Assembly: GCA_947303625.1 (NCBI GenBank)
Contig: CAMYYV010000008.1
Coordinates: 1 to 49,012, forward strand
Origin: an uncultured Bacteroidales bacterium
GTDB lineage: Bacteria > Bacteroidota > Bacteroidia > Bacteroidales > F082
Length of the DNA stretch: 49,012 nt
Direction: 5' to 3'
Each line of letters starts with the position of its first letter. Position 1 is the first letter of the stretch. Made by a program: the position numbers and the translations under genes. Below, piece after piece: positions 39,478 to 47,783 of this stretch. The notes beneath the pieces are model-generated. The model had not been told where the DNA came from. It saw nothing but the letters and a program-made list of their open reading frames with translations, and ran no database searches.

Positions 39478-41124
39478 ATGAAACACATACACACCCTCAT
39501 CCTCGCCCTGCTCCTCCCGCTTGGCCTCCTCGCCCAAGAGAAGCAGAACAACTTCGAGATCGCCAAGAGCATCGACATCTACAACAGCCTCCTGCGTGAG
39601 CTCAACCTCAACTACGTCGACGAGATCAACCCTGGGGAACTCAACGAGACAGCCATCAAGGCCATGCTCGACGGCCTCGACCCCTACACGGTCTTCATCC
39701 CCGAGTCGGACATCGAGAACGCCAAGTTCATGACCACGGGCGAATATGGCGGCATCGGCGCTCTCATCCAGTACGACGGTGAGTTCACCCGCATCTCCGA
39801 CCCCTACGAGGGCTGGCCTGCTCAAAAGGCCGGACTCATCGCCGGCGATGCCATCCTTGAGGTGAATGGAGTCGACTGCAAGAAGAAAAACACCCAGGAG
39901 GTCAGCAACCTGCTGAAGGGACAGCCTGGCACCGAGGTGAAACTCAAGATCAAACGCTATGGACAAGAGAAGCCGATAGAGATGACCTTGAAACGCGAGA
40001 AGGTGAAGATCGACAATATACCTTATTATACTGTGCTCGACAACGGCATCGCCTACCTCTCGTTGAGCGGCTTTACCCGCGATGCCGCCAAAGAGGTGAA
40101 GGAAAAATTTGTGGAGATGAAGAAAGACCACACACTGAAAGGCTTCGTCCTCGATTTGCGCGGCAACGGTGGCGGCCTGATGAACGAAGCTGTCGATATC
40201 GTAAACTTGTTCATCCCCAAGAGCAAACCTGTCGTTTCGATGAAAGGTAAGGCTCCCAACACCAATAGCATTCATCCCACCACCAACGACCCCGTCGACC
40301 TTGAGATCCCCGTGGCCGTCCTCGTCGACGGTAACAGCGCCTCGGCCAGCGAGATTGTGGCCGGCGCCATTCAGGACTACGACCGCGGTGTCATCATCGG
40401 GCAGCGGACCTTCGGCAAAGGCTTGGTGCAGAACATCCTGCCTTTGAGCTACAACACCCAGATGAAGGTCACCGTCGCACATTATTACATCCCCAGCGGT
40501 CGCTGCATCCAAGAGATCGACTACTCGCACAAGAAAGACACCATCCAAACGAAGAATGACACCCTCGGCAAGCCATTCAAGACCCTCGGCGGGCGTACCG
40601 TCTACGAAGGCCACGGCATTATGCCTGATGTGAAGGTCAGCCGCGAGCCCTATTCGACGGTGACAGCCTATCTCTATGCCAAGAACTACATCTTCGACTA
40701 CGCCAACAAGTTCCATCATGAACATAAGAGCATCGCGACTCCAGAGGTCTTCCAAATTGATGAGACTACCTATCAAGACTTCATGAAGTTCGTGAAAGAT
40801 AAGAATTTCACTTATACCACTGAGAGCGAAAAAGCCATCGAGAAGCTGAAGAAGTCCGCCAAGGAGGAAGGTTATCTCGACAAGATACAGCCCCAAATCG
40901 ATATGTTGGAGAAGAACCTCGCCGCCGAGAAAGAAAACGACTTGCTCAACAACCGCAAGGACATCGAAGAATTGCTGCGTTCCGAGATTGTGGGGCGTTA
41001 CTACTACCAAAAAGGTCGTATCATCGCCTCGCTCAACGACGATCCCGAACTGACACGTGCTTGTGAGATTTTGCTCAACACCAACGGTAAGGACGAATAC
41101 CACAGCATCTTGAGCGGCAAGTGA
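39478..41124 (+). CDS. S41 family C-terminal processing protease
   Basis: 548-residue exported serine protease. Signal peptide (1-19, ending LLAQ), N-terminal helical part, PDZ domain (about 95-170; GGIGALIQYDG, AGDAILEVNG), and the S41 core with NLGN-like LDLRGNGGG. The Ser289/Lys314 dyad lies in GNSASASEIVAG and TFGKG, spaced 25 residues apart as in known CTPs. The C-terminal ~150 residues are helical. It trims or clears periplasmic proteins. It overlaps the next start codon by 1 nt (TGATG), so the two are translationally coupled. Confidence 0.94.
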   Translation: MKHIHTLILALLLPLGLLAQEKQNNFEIAKSIDIYNSLLRELNLNYVDEINPGELNETAIKAMLDGLDPYTVFIPESDIENAKFMTTGEYGGIGALIQYDGEFTRISDPYEGWPAQKAGLIAGDAILEVNGVDCKKKNTQEVSNLLKGQPGTEVKLKIKRYGQEKPIEMTLKREKVKIDNIPYYTVLDNGIAYLSLSGFTRDAAKEVKEKFVEMKKDHTLKGFVLDLRGNGGGLMNEAVDIVNLFIPKSKPVVSMKGKAPNTNSIHPTTNDPVDLEIPVAVLVDGNSASASEIVAGAIQDYDRGVIIGQRTFGKGLVQNILPLSYNTQMKVTVAHYYIPSGRCIQEIDYSHKKDTIQTKNDTLGKPFKTLGGRTVYEGHGIMPDVKVSREPYSTVTAYLYAKNYIFDYANKFHHEHKSIATPEVFQIDETTYQDFMKFVKDKNFTYTTESEKAIEKLKKSAKEEGYLDKIQPQIDMLEKNLAAEKENDLLNNRKDIEELLRSEIVGRYYYQKGRIIASLNDDPELTRACEILLNTNGKDEYHSILSGK

Positions 41125-42803
41125 TGACGGCGCAGGCTTCCATACGACCCTATCTCAACCAGGCTTACCTCTTGGGCCTGCTGATGGTGGCGGTCGGCCT
41201 CACGCTCTCGCCCTTCCTCATGGGCATGTCGCAGTTTTGGCTCGTCCTCGTCTGGCTCGTGGATGCATCCCTTCCCCCTTTGAAAGGGGGGCAGGGGGGA
41301 TTTAAAAACAAGTTTTCCCGCTTTTGGCACAACAAAGCCGCTGTTCTCCTCGTCGCCTTCTATCTCATGCATGTCGTGGGCCTGTTATGGACCTCCGACT
41401 TCGAGTATGCCCTGCGAGACCTACGCGTCAAGCTGCCCATCTTGGTCATGCCCTTCGTGCTGTCAAGCATGGAGCCTTTGGACCGCAAACGTTTCAACCT
41501 CGTCATGCTTGTCTATGTGCTCTCTGTCTTTGTGGCCACGCAGGTCAGCTTTTTCACTTATTTGAGGCATGACTACGACGACGTCCGCGAGATTTCACGC
41601 TTCATCAGCCATATCCGCTTCTGCCTCAATATCGTCTTCTGCATTGCAGTGATTGGATATTACCTCGTGAAGAACTCAACTGCACGAAAAAAACAGGTCC
41701 CTGAGCCTGTCGAAGGGCCGTCCAAATCAGTCCCCAGCTTTGACCTAAAAACAGCGATCGACCGTTTCCTTCAATGGTTTCTCATCCTTTGGTTTGTCTA
41801 TCAGATTTACATCTTCGAATCCCTCTCCGGCTATGTGATATTGGCCGCCGTCGCCATTGTTACAGCCGTCTATGCCTTCTTGCGTTGGCAGAAGGGCAGG
41901 GGATGGCGTATCGCCATTGCAGTCCTGGCCATCGCTGCCGTTGTGGCGGGATCCCTTGTCGTGTGGCATGAAATGAAGCCTTTGTTGAAGGTGGAGCCCG
42001 TCGACTTTGCCGCTTTGGAAAAGAAGACAGCCCAAGGCAACGACTATTGGCACGACACGGTCCACAATCCTGTGGAGGACGGCCGATATGTGGGACTCTA
42101 TTATTGCCGTAAGGAGCTTCAAGAGGCATGGCCGCAACGCAGCGCCGTTGCCTTGGCTGACACCGCTGCCAATGGCGAGGTGCTAGAAGCCACGCTGGCC
42201 CGTTACCTCACATCGAAAGGCCTGCGCAAGGACGCTGAAGGCGTGATGGCTCTCACCGACGACGATATCCGTAATATCGAGCAAGGGGTGGCCAACTACA
42301 ATAACTGGCGTCATCCTGGGCTGCGTGCGCGCCTCTCGTCAACCTTGTTTGAATACAACCTTTACCGTTCCTACAACAACCCTAATGGCGGCTCGCTCTC
42401 GCAGCGCATCGAGTTCACACGGGCTTCGTTCCATCTCATTGGGCAACATCTGTGGTTCGGCGTGGGCACCGGCGACGTGCCGCAGGCTTTCAGCCAAGCC
42501 TACGACGAGATTCATTCGCCCCTTGATGAGGAATACCGTTTCCGCGCCCATAACCAGTATCTGGCCATCGCTGTGGCTTTCGGTTTGGTAGGCTTAGCGT
42601 TCTTCCTATTCGTGCTGCTCTATCCTTGGCTGGCCTCACGGAAAAACCACACCTATTTATATACGGTGTTCCTATGCATCATACTCCTCTCGATGTTCCC
42701 CGAAGACACCCTCGAGACCCAAGCGGGGACCATGCTTTTTGCCTTTTTCACGGTGTTGCTGCTATTTGCTTCCCCACAAAAACGCATGGATGTCAATCAG
42801 TAA
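41124..42803 (+). CDS. O-antigen ligase-like polytopic membrane protein
   Basis: 559 residues starting at ATG 41124, sharing one base with the S41 stop. About ten or more hydrophobic helices, with a long periplasmic loop (about 300-425). The ligase-type segments RIEFTRASFHLIGQHLWFGVGTGDV and RAHNQYLAIAVAFGLVGLAF match the Wzy/WaaL (PF04932) core, where the His and Arg residues act on lipid-linked glycan. It could be a ligase or a polymerase. Two short repeat units are translated in frame: LPPLKGGQGG after the second helix and VPEPVEGPS between helices, both in soluble loops. Confidence 0.82.
   Translation: MTAQASIRPYLNQAYLLGLLMVAVGLTLSPFLMGMSQFWLVLVWLVDASLPPLKGGQGGFKNKFSRFWHNKAAVLLVAFYLMHVVGLLWTSDFEYALRDLRVKLPILVMPFVLSSMEPLDRKRFNLVMLVYVLSVFVATQVSFFTYLRHDYDDVREISRFISHIRFCLNIVFCIAVIGYYLVKNSTARKKQVPEPVEGPSKSVPSFDLKTAIDRFLQWFLILWFVYQIYIFESLSGYVILAAVAIVTAVYAFLRWQKGRGWRIAIAVLAIAAVVAGSLVVWHEMKPLLKVEPVDFAALEKKTAQGNDYWHDTVHNPVEDGRYVGLYYCRKELQEAWPQRSAVALADTAANGEVLEATLARYLTSKGLRKDAEGVMALTDDDIRNIEQGVANYNNWRHPGLRARLSSTLFEYNLYRSYNNPNGGSLSQRIEFTRASFHLIGQHLWFGVGTGDVPQAFSQAYDEIHSPLDEEYRFRAHNQYLAIAVAFGLVGLAFFLFVLLYPWLASRKNHTYLYTVFLCIILLSMFPEDTLETQAGTMLFAFFTVLLLFASPQKRMDVNQ
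41274..41302. repeat. In-frame CCCCCTTTGAAAGGGGG repeat unit in the ligase-like gene
   Basis: CCCCCTTTGAAAGGGGG is a 17-nt palindrome, followed by GCAGGGGGGATTT. It encodes LPPLKGGQGGF in a loop. This word occurs as a dispersed repeat in many bacteria; that statement is from memory. Confidence 0.7.
41696..41719. repeat. In-frame CTGAGCCTGTCGAAGG repeat unit in the ligase-like gene
   Basis: This 24-nt unit matches the intergenic unit at 28732-28755 (reverse complement) with about one difference. It encodes VPEPVEGP in a soluble loop, keeping the frame. Confidence 0.75.
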
Positions 42804-42815
42804 TGGTTTTTTCTT

Positions 42816-42823
42816 TATCTTTG
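42816..42823 (+). promoter_or_regulatory. Candidate -7 box (TATCTTTG) for cdd
   Basis: TATCTTTG is 31 nt before the cdd ATG and 13 nt past the previous stop. No clear -33 element. Confidence 0.5.
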
Positions 42824-42853
42824 CGGCATCATGTGTGAAAAAACGAAGCTGTC

Positions 42854-43339
42854 ATGAAAATAGAACGCTTTATTTGCCCCTACACTGTTTACGATCGTCT
42901 TGAGGAACTCGACCCGCGTGATGCCGAGTTGATGCGGCTTGCACACGAGGCCACGCAAAACTCGTATGCGCCTTATTCCAAGTTCCATGTCGGTGCTGCG
43001 GTGCGTTTGGCCAACGGCGCTGTTGTCGTGGGCAACAACATAGAGAATGCGGCCTATCCCAGCGGCCTTTGTGCTGAGCGCGTAACCATGTTTGCTGCCA
43101 TGGCACAATATCCTGGCGTGCCTTTCGAGGCCCTCGCGGTGACGGCCCACTCCGAGTCGAAGCTCATCGAAGAGCCTGTCGCCCCTTGCGGGGCTTGCCG
43201 TCAGGTGATGGTGGAGGTGGAACAGCAGTCGAAACAGCCGTTGCGTGTGCTATGCCAAGGTGAGACGGGCCCCATCTTCGCTTTCGATGGCATTGAGTCG
43301 TTGATGCCGTTTATCTTTTTGGATAAATTTCTTGATTAG
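42854..43339 (+). CDS. cdd: Cytidine deaminase
   Basis: Deaminates cytidine and deoxycytidine to uridines for pyrimidine salvage. 161 residues. Zinc-site motifs are ENAAYPSGLCAERV (catalytic Glu and first Cys ligand) and PCGACRQVM (the other two Cys). YAPYSKFHVGAA upstream is the substrate-binding part. This is the homotetrameric all-Cys ligand type by length. Its stop overlaps the convergent GtrA gene by 4 nt. It has its own promoter-like box, so it is probably not part of the upstream S41 operon. Confidence 0.96.
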   Translation: MKIERFICPYTVYDRLEELDPRDAELMRLAHEATQNSYAPYSKFHVGAAVRLANGAVVVGNNIENAAYPSGLCAERVTMFAAMAQYPGVPFEALAVTAHSESKLIEEPVAPCGACRQVMVEVEQQSKQPLRVLCQGETGPIFAFDGIESLMPFIFLDKFLD

Positions 43340-43746
43340 GCAAACGTAAACAACAGATTTCCGAAGAAATTCCATAAGGTGGAGGCACCTACGGCAAACA
43401 CCTTGCTGAGGTAGAAGTTCCATTTTAGCTTGCCGTTTAGAAGGTAGACCGTCAGCGTGTCGATGCCCAAGCCGATGAGCGAGATGACGAAATACTTGAG
43501 GTATTCCACACCGATTTGTGGATTCGTGCTTTGGAAAGTCCACACACGGTTGAGGATGTAGTTGGTGGTGGCGGCAAAGACGAAGCCGATGATGTTGCTC
43601 AGGTATTTGTTCCACTTCAGCCATTCCTTACAGACGTAGGTGACGCCGAAGTTGACGAATACACCCGAAAAGCCCACCACGCCGAATTTCACGAACTTCA
43701 GCAGCAACTCACGTGTCAGTTCTATTTTGAGCAACAAGGCTTTCAT
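43336..43746 (-). CDS. GtrA family membrane protein
   Basis: 136 residues from the ATG at 43746; the track's 52-codon extension runs into the queA leader and is rejected. Four predicted helices: FVKFGVVGFSGVFVNFGVTYV, YLSNIIGFVFAATTNYILNRVWTF (with the hallmark N-Y-x-L-N-R-x-W-T-F), YFVISLIGLGIDTLTVYLL, and FAVGASTLWNFFGNLLFTF. GtrA-like proteins are thought to help flip polyprenyl-linked sugars. The substrate here is unknown. Divergent from queA; overlaps cdd tail-to-tail by 4 nt. Confidence 0.9.
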   Translation of the reverse strand: MKALLLKIELTRELLLKFVKFGVVGFSGVFVNFGVTYVCKEWLKWNKYLSNIIGFVFAATTNYILNRVWTFQSTNPQIGVEYLKYFVISLIGLGIDTLTVYLLNGKLKWNFYLSKVFAVGASTLWNFFGNLLFTFA

Positions 43747-43765
43747 CGTTTTTCCTTTTTGACTG

Positions 43766-43773
43766 CAAAAGTA
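43766..43773 (-). promoter_or_regulatory. Candidate -7 box (TACTTTTG) for the GtrA gene
   Basis: Minus-strand TACTTTTG about 20 nt before the ATG, facing the queA promoter. Confidence 0.45.
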
Positions 43774-43786
43774 GGCATTAATTTTG

Positions 43787-43794
43787 TATCTTTG
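43787..43794 (+). promoter_or_regulatory. Candidate -7 box (TATCTTTG) for queA
   Basis: TATCTTTG 15 nt before the queA ATG, so the leader is very short. Confidence 0.5.
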
Positions 43795-43808
43795 CACAAA
43801 TTTCACTG

Positions 43809-45020
43809 ATGAACGACGTAAGGAACATCTCCATTGAGGATTACGACTATCCCCTGCCCGACGAACGTATTGCCAAATATCCTTTGGCGGAGCGCGATGC
43901 ATCGAAATTGTTGGTGTTGAAAGATAATAAGATAGACGAGTCCCAATTCAAGCATATAGGCGATTTCTTACCAGGCAATGCCCTGCTGGTTTTCAACGAG
44001 ACCAAGGTCATTCGCGCCCGCCTTCAATTTCACAAGGTCACTGGTTCACGTATCGAGGTGTTTTGTCTTGAGCCAGAGCAAGACTATCAGATGGCATTTT
44101 CAGCCTGCTCGCGCGTGCGCTGGAAGTGTTTGATAGGCAATGCGAAACGTTGGAAGGAAGGCAAGCTTTCCATGGAATTGACGGTGAATGGCGAAGCCGT
44201 GGAGCTTTATGCCGAACGGTTGGCTCAAAACGACCAATATGCTGAAATCGAGTTCTCATGGACTCCTGAGGCCCTTTCGTTTGCTGTGGTGCTGGAGGCC
44301 GCGGGCGAGATCCCGTTGCCGCCGTATCTGCATCGCGATGCCGAGCCTGCCGACCGCGACCGTTACCAGACCGTCTTCGCCCGCTATGACGGCTCGGTGG
44401 CGGCACCCACGGCGGGGTTGCACTTCACCCAGCCGCTCATCGCTGCCTTGCATGCCCAAGGCTTCGCCTTCGACGAGGTGACACTCCATGTGGGGGCTGG
44501 TACTTTCCGACCCGTTGCGACCGAGACCATCGGCGAACATGCCATGCATTCGGAGACGATTGTCGTCCGCAAATCGCTGATACAGAATTTGATCAATCAT
44601 ATAGGGGATCCTGTCATTCCTGTGGGGACCACCAGTACTCGGACACTTGAAAGCCTTTATTGGATTGGCATGCTGTTGAAAGAACAGGGCATGGCACTGC
44701 GTCCCTTGCATGTGGAGCAATGGTTTCCTTACGAGAAGCACGACCCGTTGTCGGCGACAGAGGCCTTGCAATGCCTTGTGGAGTATCTTGACAAGCACAA
44801 CCTCAGCCGTCTCGAAGCCAGCACGGCCCTGATGATAGCGCCGAGTTATAAAATGCGCGTTATCACTGGGCTGATCACTAATTTTCATCAGCCCATGAGC
44901 ACCCTTCTGCTGCTGGTCTCCGCTCTTATCGGTGAACGATGGAAGGATTGTTATCGTTATGCCTTGGACCATAATTTCCGTTTTTTAAGCTATGGCGACA
45001 GCTGTCTGTTTTTGCCATGA
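43809..45020 (+). CDS. queA: S-adenosylmethionine:tRNA ribosyltransferase-isomerase
   Basis: Makes epoxyqueuosine in tRNA from preQ1-tRNA and SAM. 403 residues. The YPLPDERIAKYPLAERDASKLL N-terminus, LLVFNETKVIRARL, PTAGLHFT, LHVGAGTFRPV, GTTSTRTLES and TNFHQPMSTLL are all family segments in order. It is slightly longer than the E. coli enzyme (about 356), as is usual in this phylum. No other queuosine gene is here. It begins 15 nt after a TATCTTTG box. A small secreted-protein gene follows after 57 nt. Confidence 0.96.
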   Translation: MNDVRNISIEDYDYPLPDERIAKYPLAERDASKLLVLKDNKIDESQFKHIGDFLPGNALLVFNETKVIRARLQFHKVTGSRIEVFCLEPEQDYQMAFSACSRVRWKCLIGNAKRWKEGKLSMELTVNGEAVELYAERLAQNDQYAEIEFSWTPEALSFAVVLEAAGEIPLPPYLHRDAEPADRDRYQTVFARYDGSVAAPTAGLHFTQPLIAALHAQGFAFDEVTLHVGAGTFRPVATETIGEHAMHSETIVVRKSLIQNLINHIGDPVIPVGTTSTRTLESLYWIGMLLKEQGMALRPLHVEQWFPYEKHDPLSATEALQCLVEYLDKHNLSRLEASTALMIAPSYKMRVITGLITNFHQPMSTLLLLVSALIGERWKDCYRYALDHNFRFLSYGDSCLFLP

Positions 45021-45077
45021 TTTTTGGAACGGTTTTTGATAATTACAAATTGTTTAATCATCTTAATCCTAATCATC

Positions 45078-45455
45078 ATGAAGAAATCAATCTTATTCGG
45101 AGCTTTGGCATTCTTCGCCATTAGCGTCCTGGGCATCCAAGATGCAACTGCCCAAACCGTTGACACGCAAAACAAGAAGTCGGAAACCACTGTGGCGAAC
45201 CCCAAGAAGGAAAAACCAGATCCGACGAATGTCGACAAAACTACAACAACAACTACTACTAAGGAACAGAAGGCCTGCTGTGCCGAGAAGAAGGACTGCA
45301 GTCAGAAGGATTGCGACCGTAAGAATGCCAAGAACGATCCCAAGGCCAATGCTTCGGTGAAGAAAGGTTCGACCAAGGCCGACAAGGACGTCATGAAACC
45401 CTCCACTAAGAATGAAGCAAAGAAAGCAAAGAAAGGAACTGGCGCTGACAGATAG
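45078..45455 (+). CDS. Small Lys- and Cys-rich secreted protein of unknown function
   Basis: 125 residues from the ATG at 45078; the longer ORF from 45024 would put a hydrophobic stretch before the signal peptide and is less likely. Signal peptide MKKSILFGALAFFAISVLGIQDATAQ. The mature part is low-complexity: Lys-rich, a run of seven Thr, and a cysteine cluster ACCAEKKDCSQKDC (C-C-x5-C-x4-C). The basic end is repeated Lys/Ala/Asp. I recognise no family. The cysteines could bind metal or form disulfides. It ends at a strong terminator shared with the convergent synthase gene. Confidence 0.65.
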   Translation: MKKSILFGALAFFAISVLGIQDATAQTVDTQNKKSETTVANPKKEKPDPTNVDKTTTTTTTKEQKACCAEKKDCSQKDCDRKNAKNDPKANASVKKGSTKADKDVMKPSTKNEAKKAKKGTGADR

Positions 45456-45475
45456 TTTTGCTGTCTTTTCGATGT

Positions 45476-45513
45476 AAAAATGCGGAACAGGTTAATTCCT
45501 GCTCCGCATTTTT
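45476..45513. terminator. Bidirectional terminator
   Basis: AAAAATGCGGAACAGG-TTAATT-CCTGCTCCGCATTTTT, a stem with one mismatch and U-runs on both sides, between convergent genes. Confidence 0.85.
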
Positions 45514-45530
45514 TTTGTGTCCTTAGTGCC

Positions 45531-46502
45531 TTATTTTTTTCGGCCCGACAGTAACTCAGCGTAGGCGCGCAGGTGTTTTTTCCTTTCGTCGGCGACGTCA
45601 ACGGCCTCCAAAGCCTCGAATGCCTTTCGGTCATAGTCGAGCATCACCTCTTCGACGGCTTCGCGCACGTGCAGGCGGTCGTAGATACTCTGCACCTCTT
45701 CGATTTTCTCTTCTTCGTCATGGTCCATGCGCAAGGTGAAGAGCTGCTCGAGGCGATGGCGGTCACGGTCTGAGGCCAGCTCCAAAGCCTTTAGGTAGAG
45801 GTATGTCTTCTTGTTGTCGGCGATGTCGCCGCCATGGCGTTTGCCGAAGACAGCCACATCGCTGTAGAGGTCGAGGATGTCGTCTTGCAGCTGGAAGCTC
45901 ATGCCCATGTTGAGGCCGAAGTCGTAGAGATGTTGGATGTCGGGTTCTTTGGCGCCGGCCACCGTAGCACCCATCTGCAAGGCGGTGGCCAAGAGTACCG
46001 CGGTCTTCAGTCGGATCATCTCTAAATAGTCGTCAAGGGTCACATTGCCTTGGGTCTCAAAGTTGAGATCCATCTGTTGACCCTCGCAAATCTCGATGGC
46101 CACTTTGCCGAGTTGTTGGGCGAGTTCTGCACCTTTTTGCGGCTTCAGCGCATACTGGAAGGCCATGGCGAGCATGGCATCGCCGGAGAGGATGGCGATG
46201 TCGGCATTCCATTTCTGGTACACCGTCTCCTTGCCTCGGCGTAGTGGCGCCTTGTCCATGATGTCGTCGTGGATGAGTGTGAAGTTGTGGAAGGTCTCCA
46301 AGGCCAAGGCGGGCCACAGGGCTTGTTGCTCGTCACCGTCAAACAGCTCGTTGGCCAAGAGGCAGAGCATGGGGCGGAGACGTTTGCCGCTTTGCAGAAG
46401 AGTGTAAGAGATGGGTTCGTATAGCTCCTTCGGTTGCCCGTCGAGGTCGGTGCTCGCCAAAAAGTCGGCGAAATCCTGTTGCAGTTGCTTGATTTTTTCC
46501 AT
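45531..46502 (-). CDS. Trans-isoprenyl (polyprenyl) diphosphate synthase
   Basis: Head-to-tail chain elongation of allylic diphosphates with IPP, for carrier lipids or menaquinone side chains. 323 residues from the ATG at 46502; the 7-codon extension is not needed. The first aspartate-rich motif LIHDDIMD is followed by RRGKETVYQKWN; the second is QLQDDILDLYSD. GKRLRPML near the N-terminus binds IPP. Chain length cannot be read safely: no bulky residue pattern was resolved before the first motif. A TACCTTTG box lies about 20 nt upstream. Confidence 0.93.
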   Translation of the reverse strand: MEKIKQLQQDFADFLASTDLDGQPKELYEPISYTLLQSGKRLRPMLCLLANELFDGDEQQALWPALALETFHNFTLIHDDIMDKAPLRRGKETVYQKWNADIAILSGDAMLAMAFQYALKPQKGAELAQQLGKVAIEICEGQQMDLNFETQGNVTLDDYLEMIRLKTAVLLATALQMGATVAGAKEPDIQHLYDFGLNMGMSFQLQDDILDLYSDVAVFGKRHGGDIADNKKTYLYLKALELASDRDRHRLEQLFTLRMDHDEEEKIEEVQSIYDRLHVREAVEEVMLDYDRKAFEALEAVDVADERKKHLRAYAELLSGRKK

Positions 46503-46522
46503 GAAAATGAGTTTTGATGGCA

Positions 46523-46530
46523 CAAAGGTA
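46523..46530 (-). promoter_or_regulatory. Candidate -7 box (TACCTTTG) for the polyprenyl synthase
   Basis: Minus-strand TACCTTTG fits TAnnTTTG, about 20 nt before the ATG. Confidence 0.5.
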
Positions 46531-46586
46531 AAGATTTATTCGCGTACTGACATTTTTGGAGCGAAATTTGTGGTTTTTATTTTATT

Positions 46587-46659
46587 GACGCGGGACTGCG
46601 AGACTACGAGACGCGAGACAAGGTGCCCCGAAGTCTCGGAGTCCCGAAGTCCCGAAGTC
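46587..46659. repeat. Intergenic palindromic element, GGGACT/GAGAC-word family, copy B3
   Basis: The left arm (46587-46619) GACGCGGGACTGCGAGACTA... faces the right arm (46633-46659) GTCTCGGAGTCCCGAAGTCC.... It lies in the divergent gap, 21 nt before the lipoprotein ATG. The left arm is the reverse complement of half-copy B2 in vocabulary. Confidence 0.7.
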
Positions 46660-46679
46660 AAATAAACACAGAAACACCT

Positions 46680-47735
46680 ATGAAATACCTCCGACTGATT
46701 CCCGCTTTGTTGCTCGGCGCGATGCTGACCGCCTGCAACACGACCAAGAAGCTCTATGAAGCCCAAGAATATGACCAGGTGATCCAGCGCGTGGCGCCCG
46801 ACATCTGCGACGGCGACATGAACGCCAAGCATATCAACTATGTGGCGGCTTCCTACCACAAGGCCAACCAGGCCGACCACGAGCGCATACAGGCCTTGAA
46901 AGCCACTGGTCAACCCGATGTGTGGCCCGAGATTTACCAGCGTTATTGCAGCATGAAAGGCCGCAATGAGGCTTTGTCGTGCTTCCCGACGCAGGTGAAG
47001 AACGGCATGAACTACGTGAAGCTCGACCTCGACGATGACATGATGGCTGCACGCACCAAGGCGGAGAGTTTTTTGGTGGCCAAGGCTAACCAACTGTTGA
47101 GTACAGGTTCGAAACCCGATGCCGAGGAGGCGGAGAAATATATTAATCAGCTTGAGCGTACCAACAGTGGCAATACCAACTTGCCCATGCTGAAGAAGAA
47201 AAGCCTGTTATGCTCTGCTGATCGAGTGCTTGTTGCTGTTGACAACGATGATGAGCGTCCATTGCTGCGCAGTTTTGAAAATGCCGTCTTGCGTTTTGAC
47301 GAAGGAGAGGTCCCAGCCAACGTGGTGCCGGCAACGCGCCATACGAGCATGAAACGTGACGATGCCGAGGTGATGGTCGTCGTAAGTGACATCCAAATTA
47401 CGCCCAATCGTCTCGACGAGGTTACCTTCAAGGAAACCAATGGCAGTAAAACAGTGGAGGTGACCGACCACACGCAAAACAAAACTGTCACCATTACGGG
47501 AACGATCAAATATTATGATGCTTATGGCTATCGCGCCCTTGCTTCAGTGCCTTTCGAGGTGAAGTCCACTTTCAAGAACGACTACACCACCATCAAAGGC
47601 GATCGCGATGCCTGCTCTGCAGAGACGCTGAGTCGCCTTGACAGCAAACCCGTTCCCATCCCGACGGACGAAAGCTTGTTATTGGATGCAGCGAAGAAGC
47701 TTAATGATTTGCTTGCAGCTGAATTGCGGAAATAA
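46680..47735 (+). CDS. Lipoprotein of unknown function
   Basis: 351 residues from the ATG at 46680 (MKYLRLIPALLLGAMLTAC; lipobox with Cys19). The longer ORF start lies in repeat B3 and is rejected. The first ~150 mature residues look helical and TPR-like (KKLYEAQEYDQVIQRVAPDI; INYVAASYHKANQADHERIQAL). The rest is beta-rich (EVTDHTQNKTVTITGTIKYYDAYGYRALASVPFEVKSTF). I recognise no family. Predicted periplasmic or surface lipoprotein. A DUF4296 lipoprotein gene converges on its 3' end with a 48-nt gap and no clear terminator. Confidence 0.7.
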   Translation: MKYLRLIPALLLGAMLTACNTTKKLYEAQEYDQVIQRVAPDICDGDMNAKHINYVAASYHKANQADHERIQALKATGQPDVWPEIYQRYCSMKGRNEALSCFPTQVKNGMNYVKLDLDDDMMAARTKAESFLVAKANQLLSTGSKPDAEEAEKYINQLERTNSGNTNLPMLKKKSLLCSADRVLVAVDNDDERPLLRSFENAVLRFDEGEVPANVVPATRHTSMKRDDAEVMVVVSDIQITPNRLDEVTFKETNGSKTVEVTDHTQNKTVTITGTIKYYDAYGYRALASVPFEVKSTFKNDYTTIKGDRDACSAETLSRLDSKPVPIPTDESLLLDAAKKLNDLLAAELRK

Positions 47736-47783
47736 CATAACCTCAAAGGGGTGATAGCATTAATCCGAAAAAGCATGGGGCTC

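Noticed and set aside
39358-41103. 581-aa minus-strand ORF
   Set aside because: It lies wholly antisense to the S41 protease, which has an intact dyad and PDZ domain. GC-rich third positions open the opposite frame; the translation is Val/Asp/Leu-rich with no family likeness.
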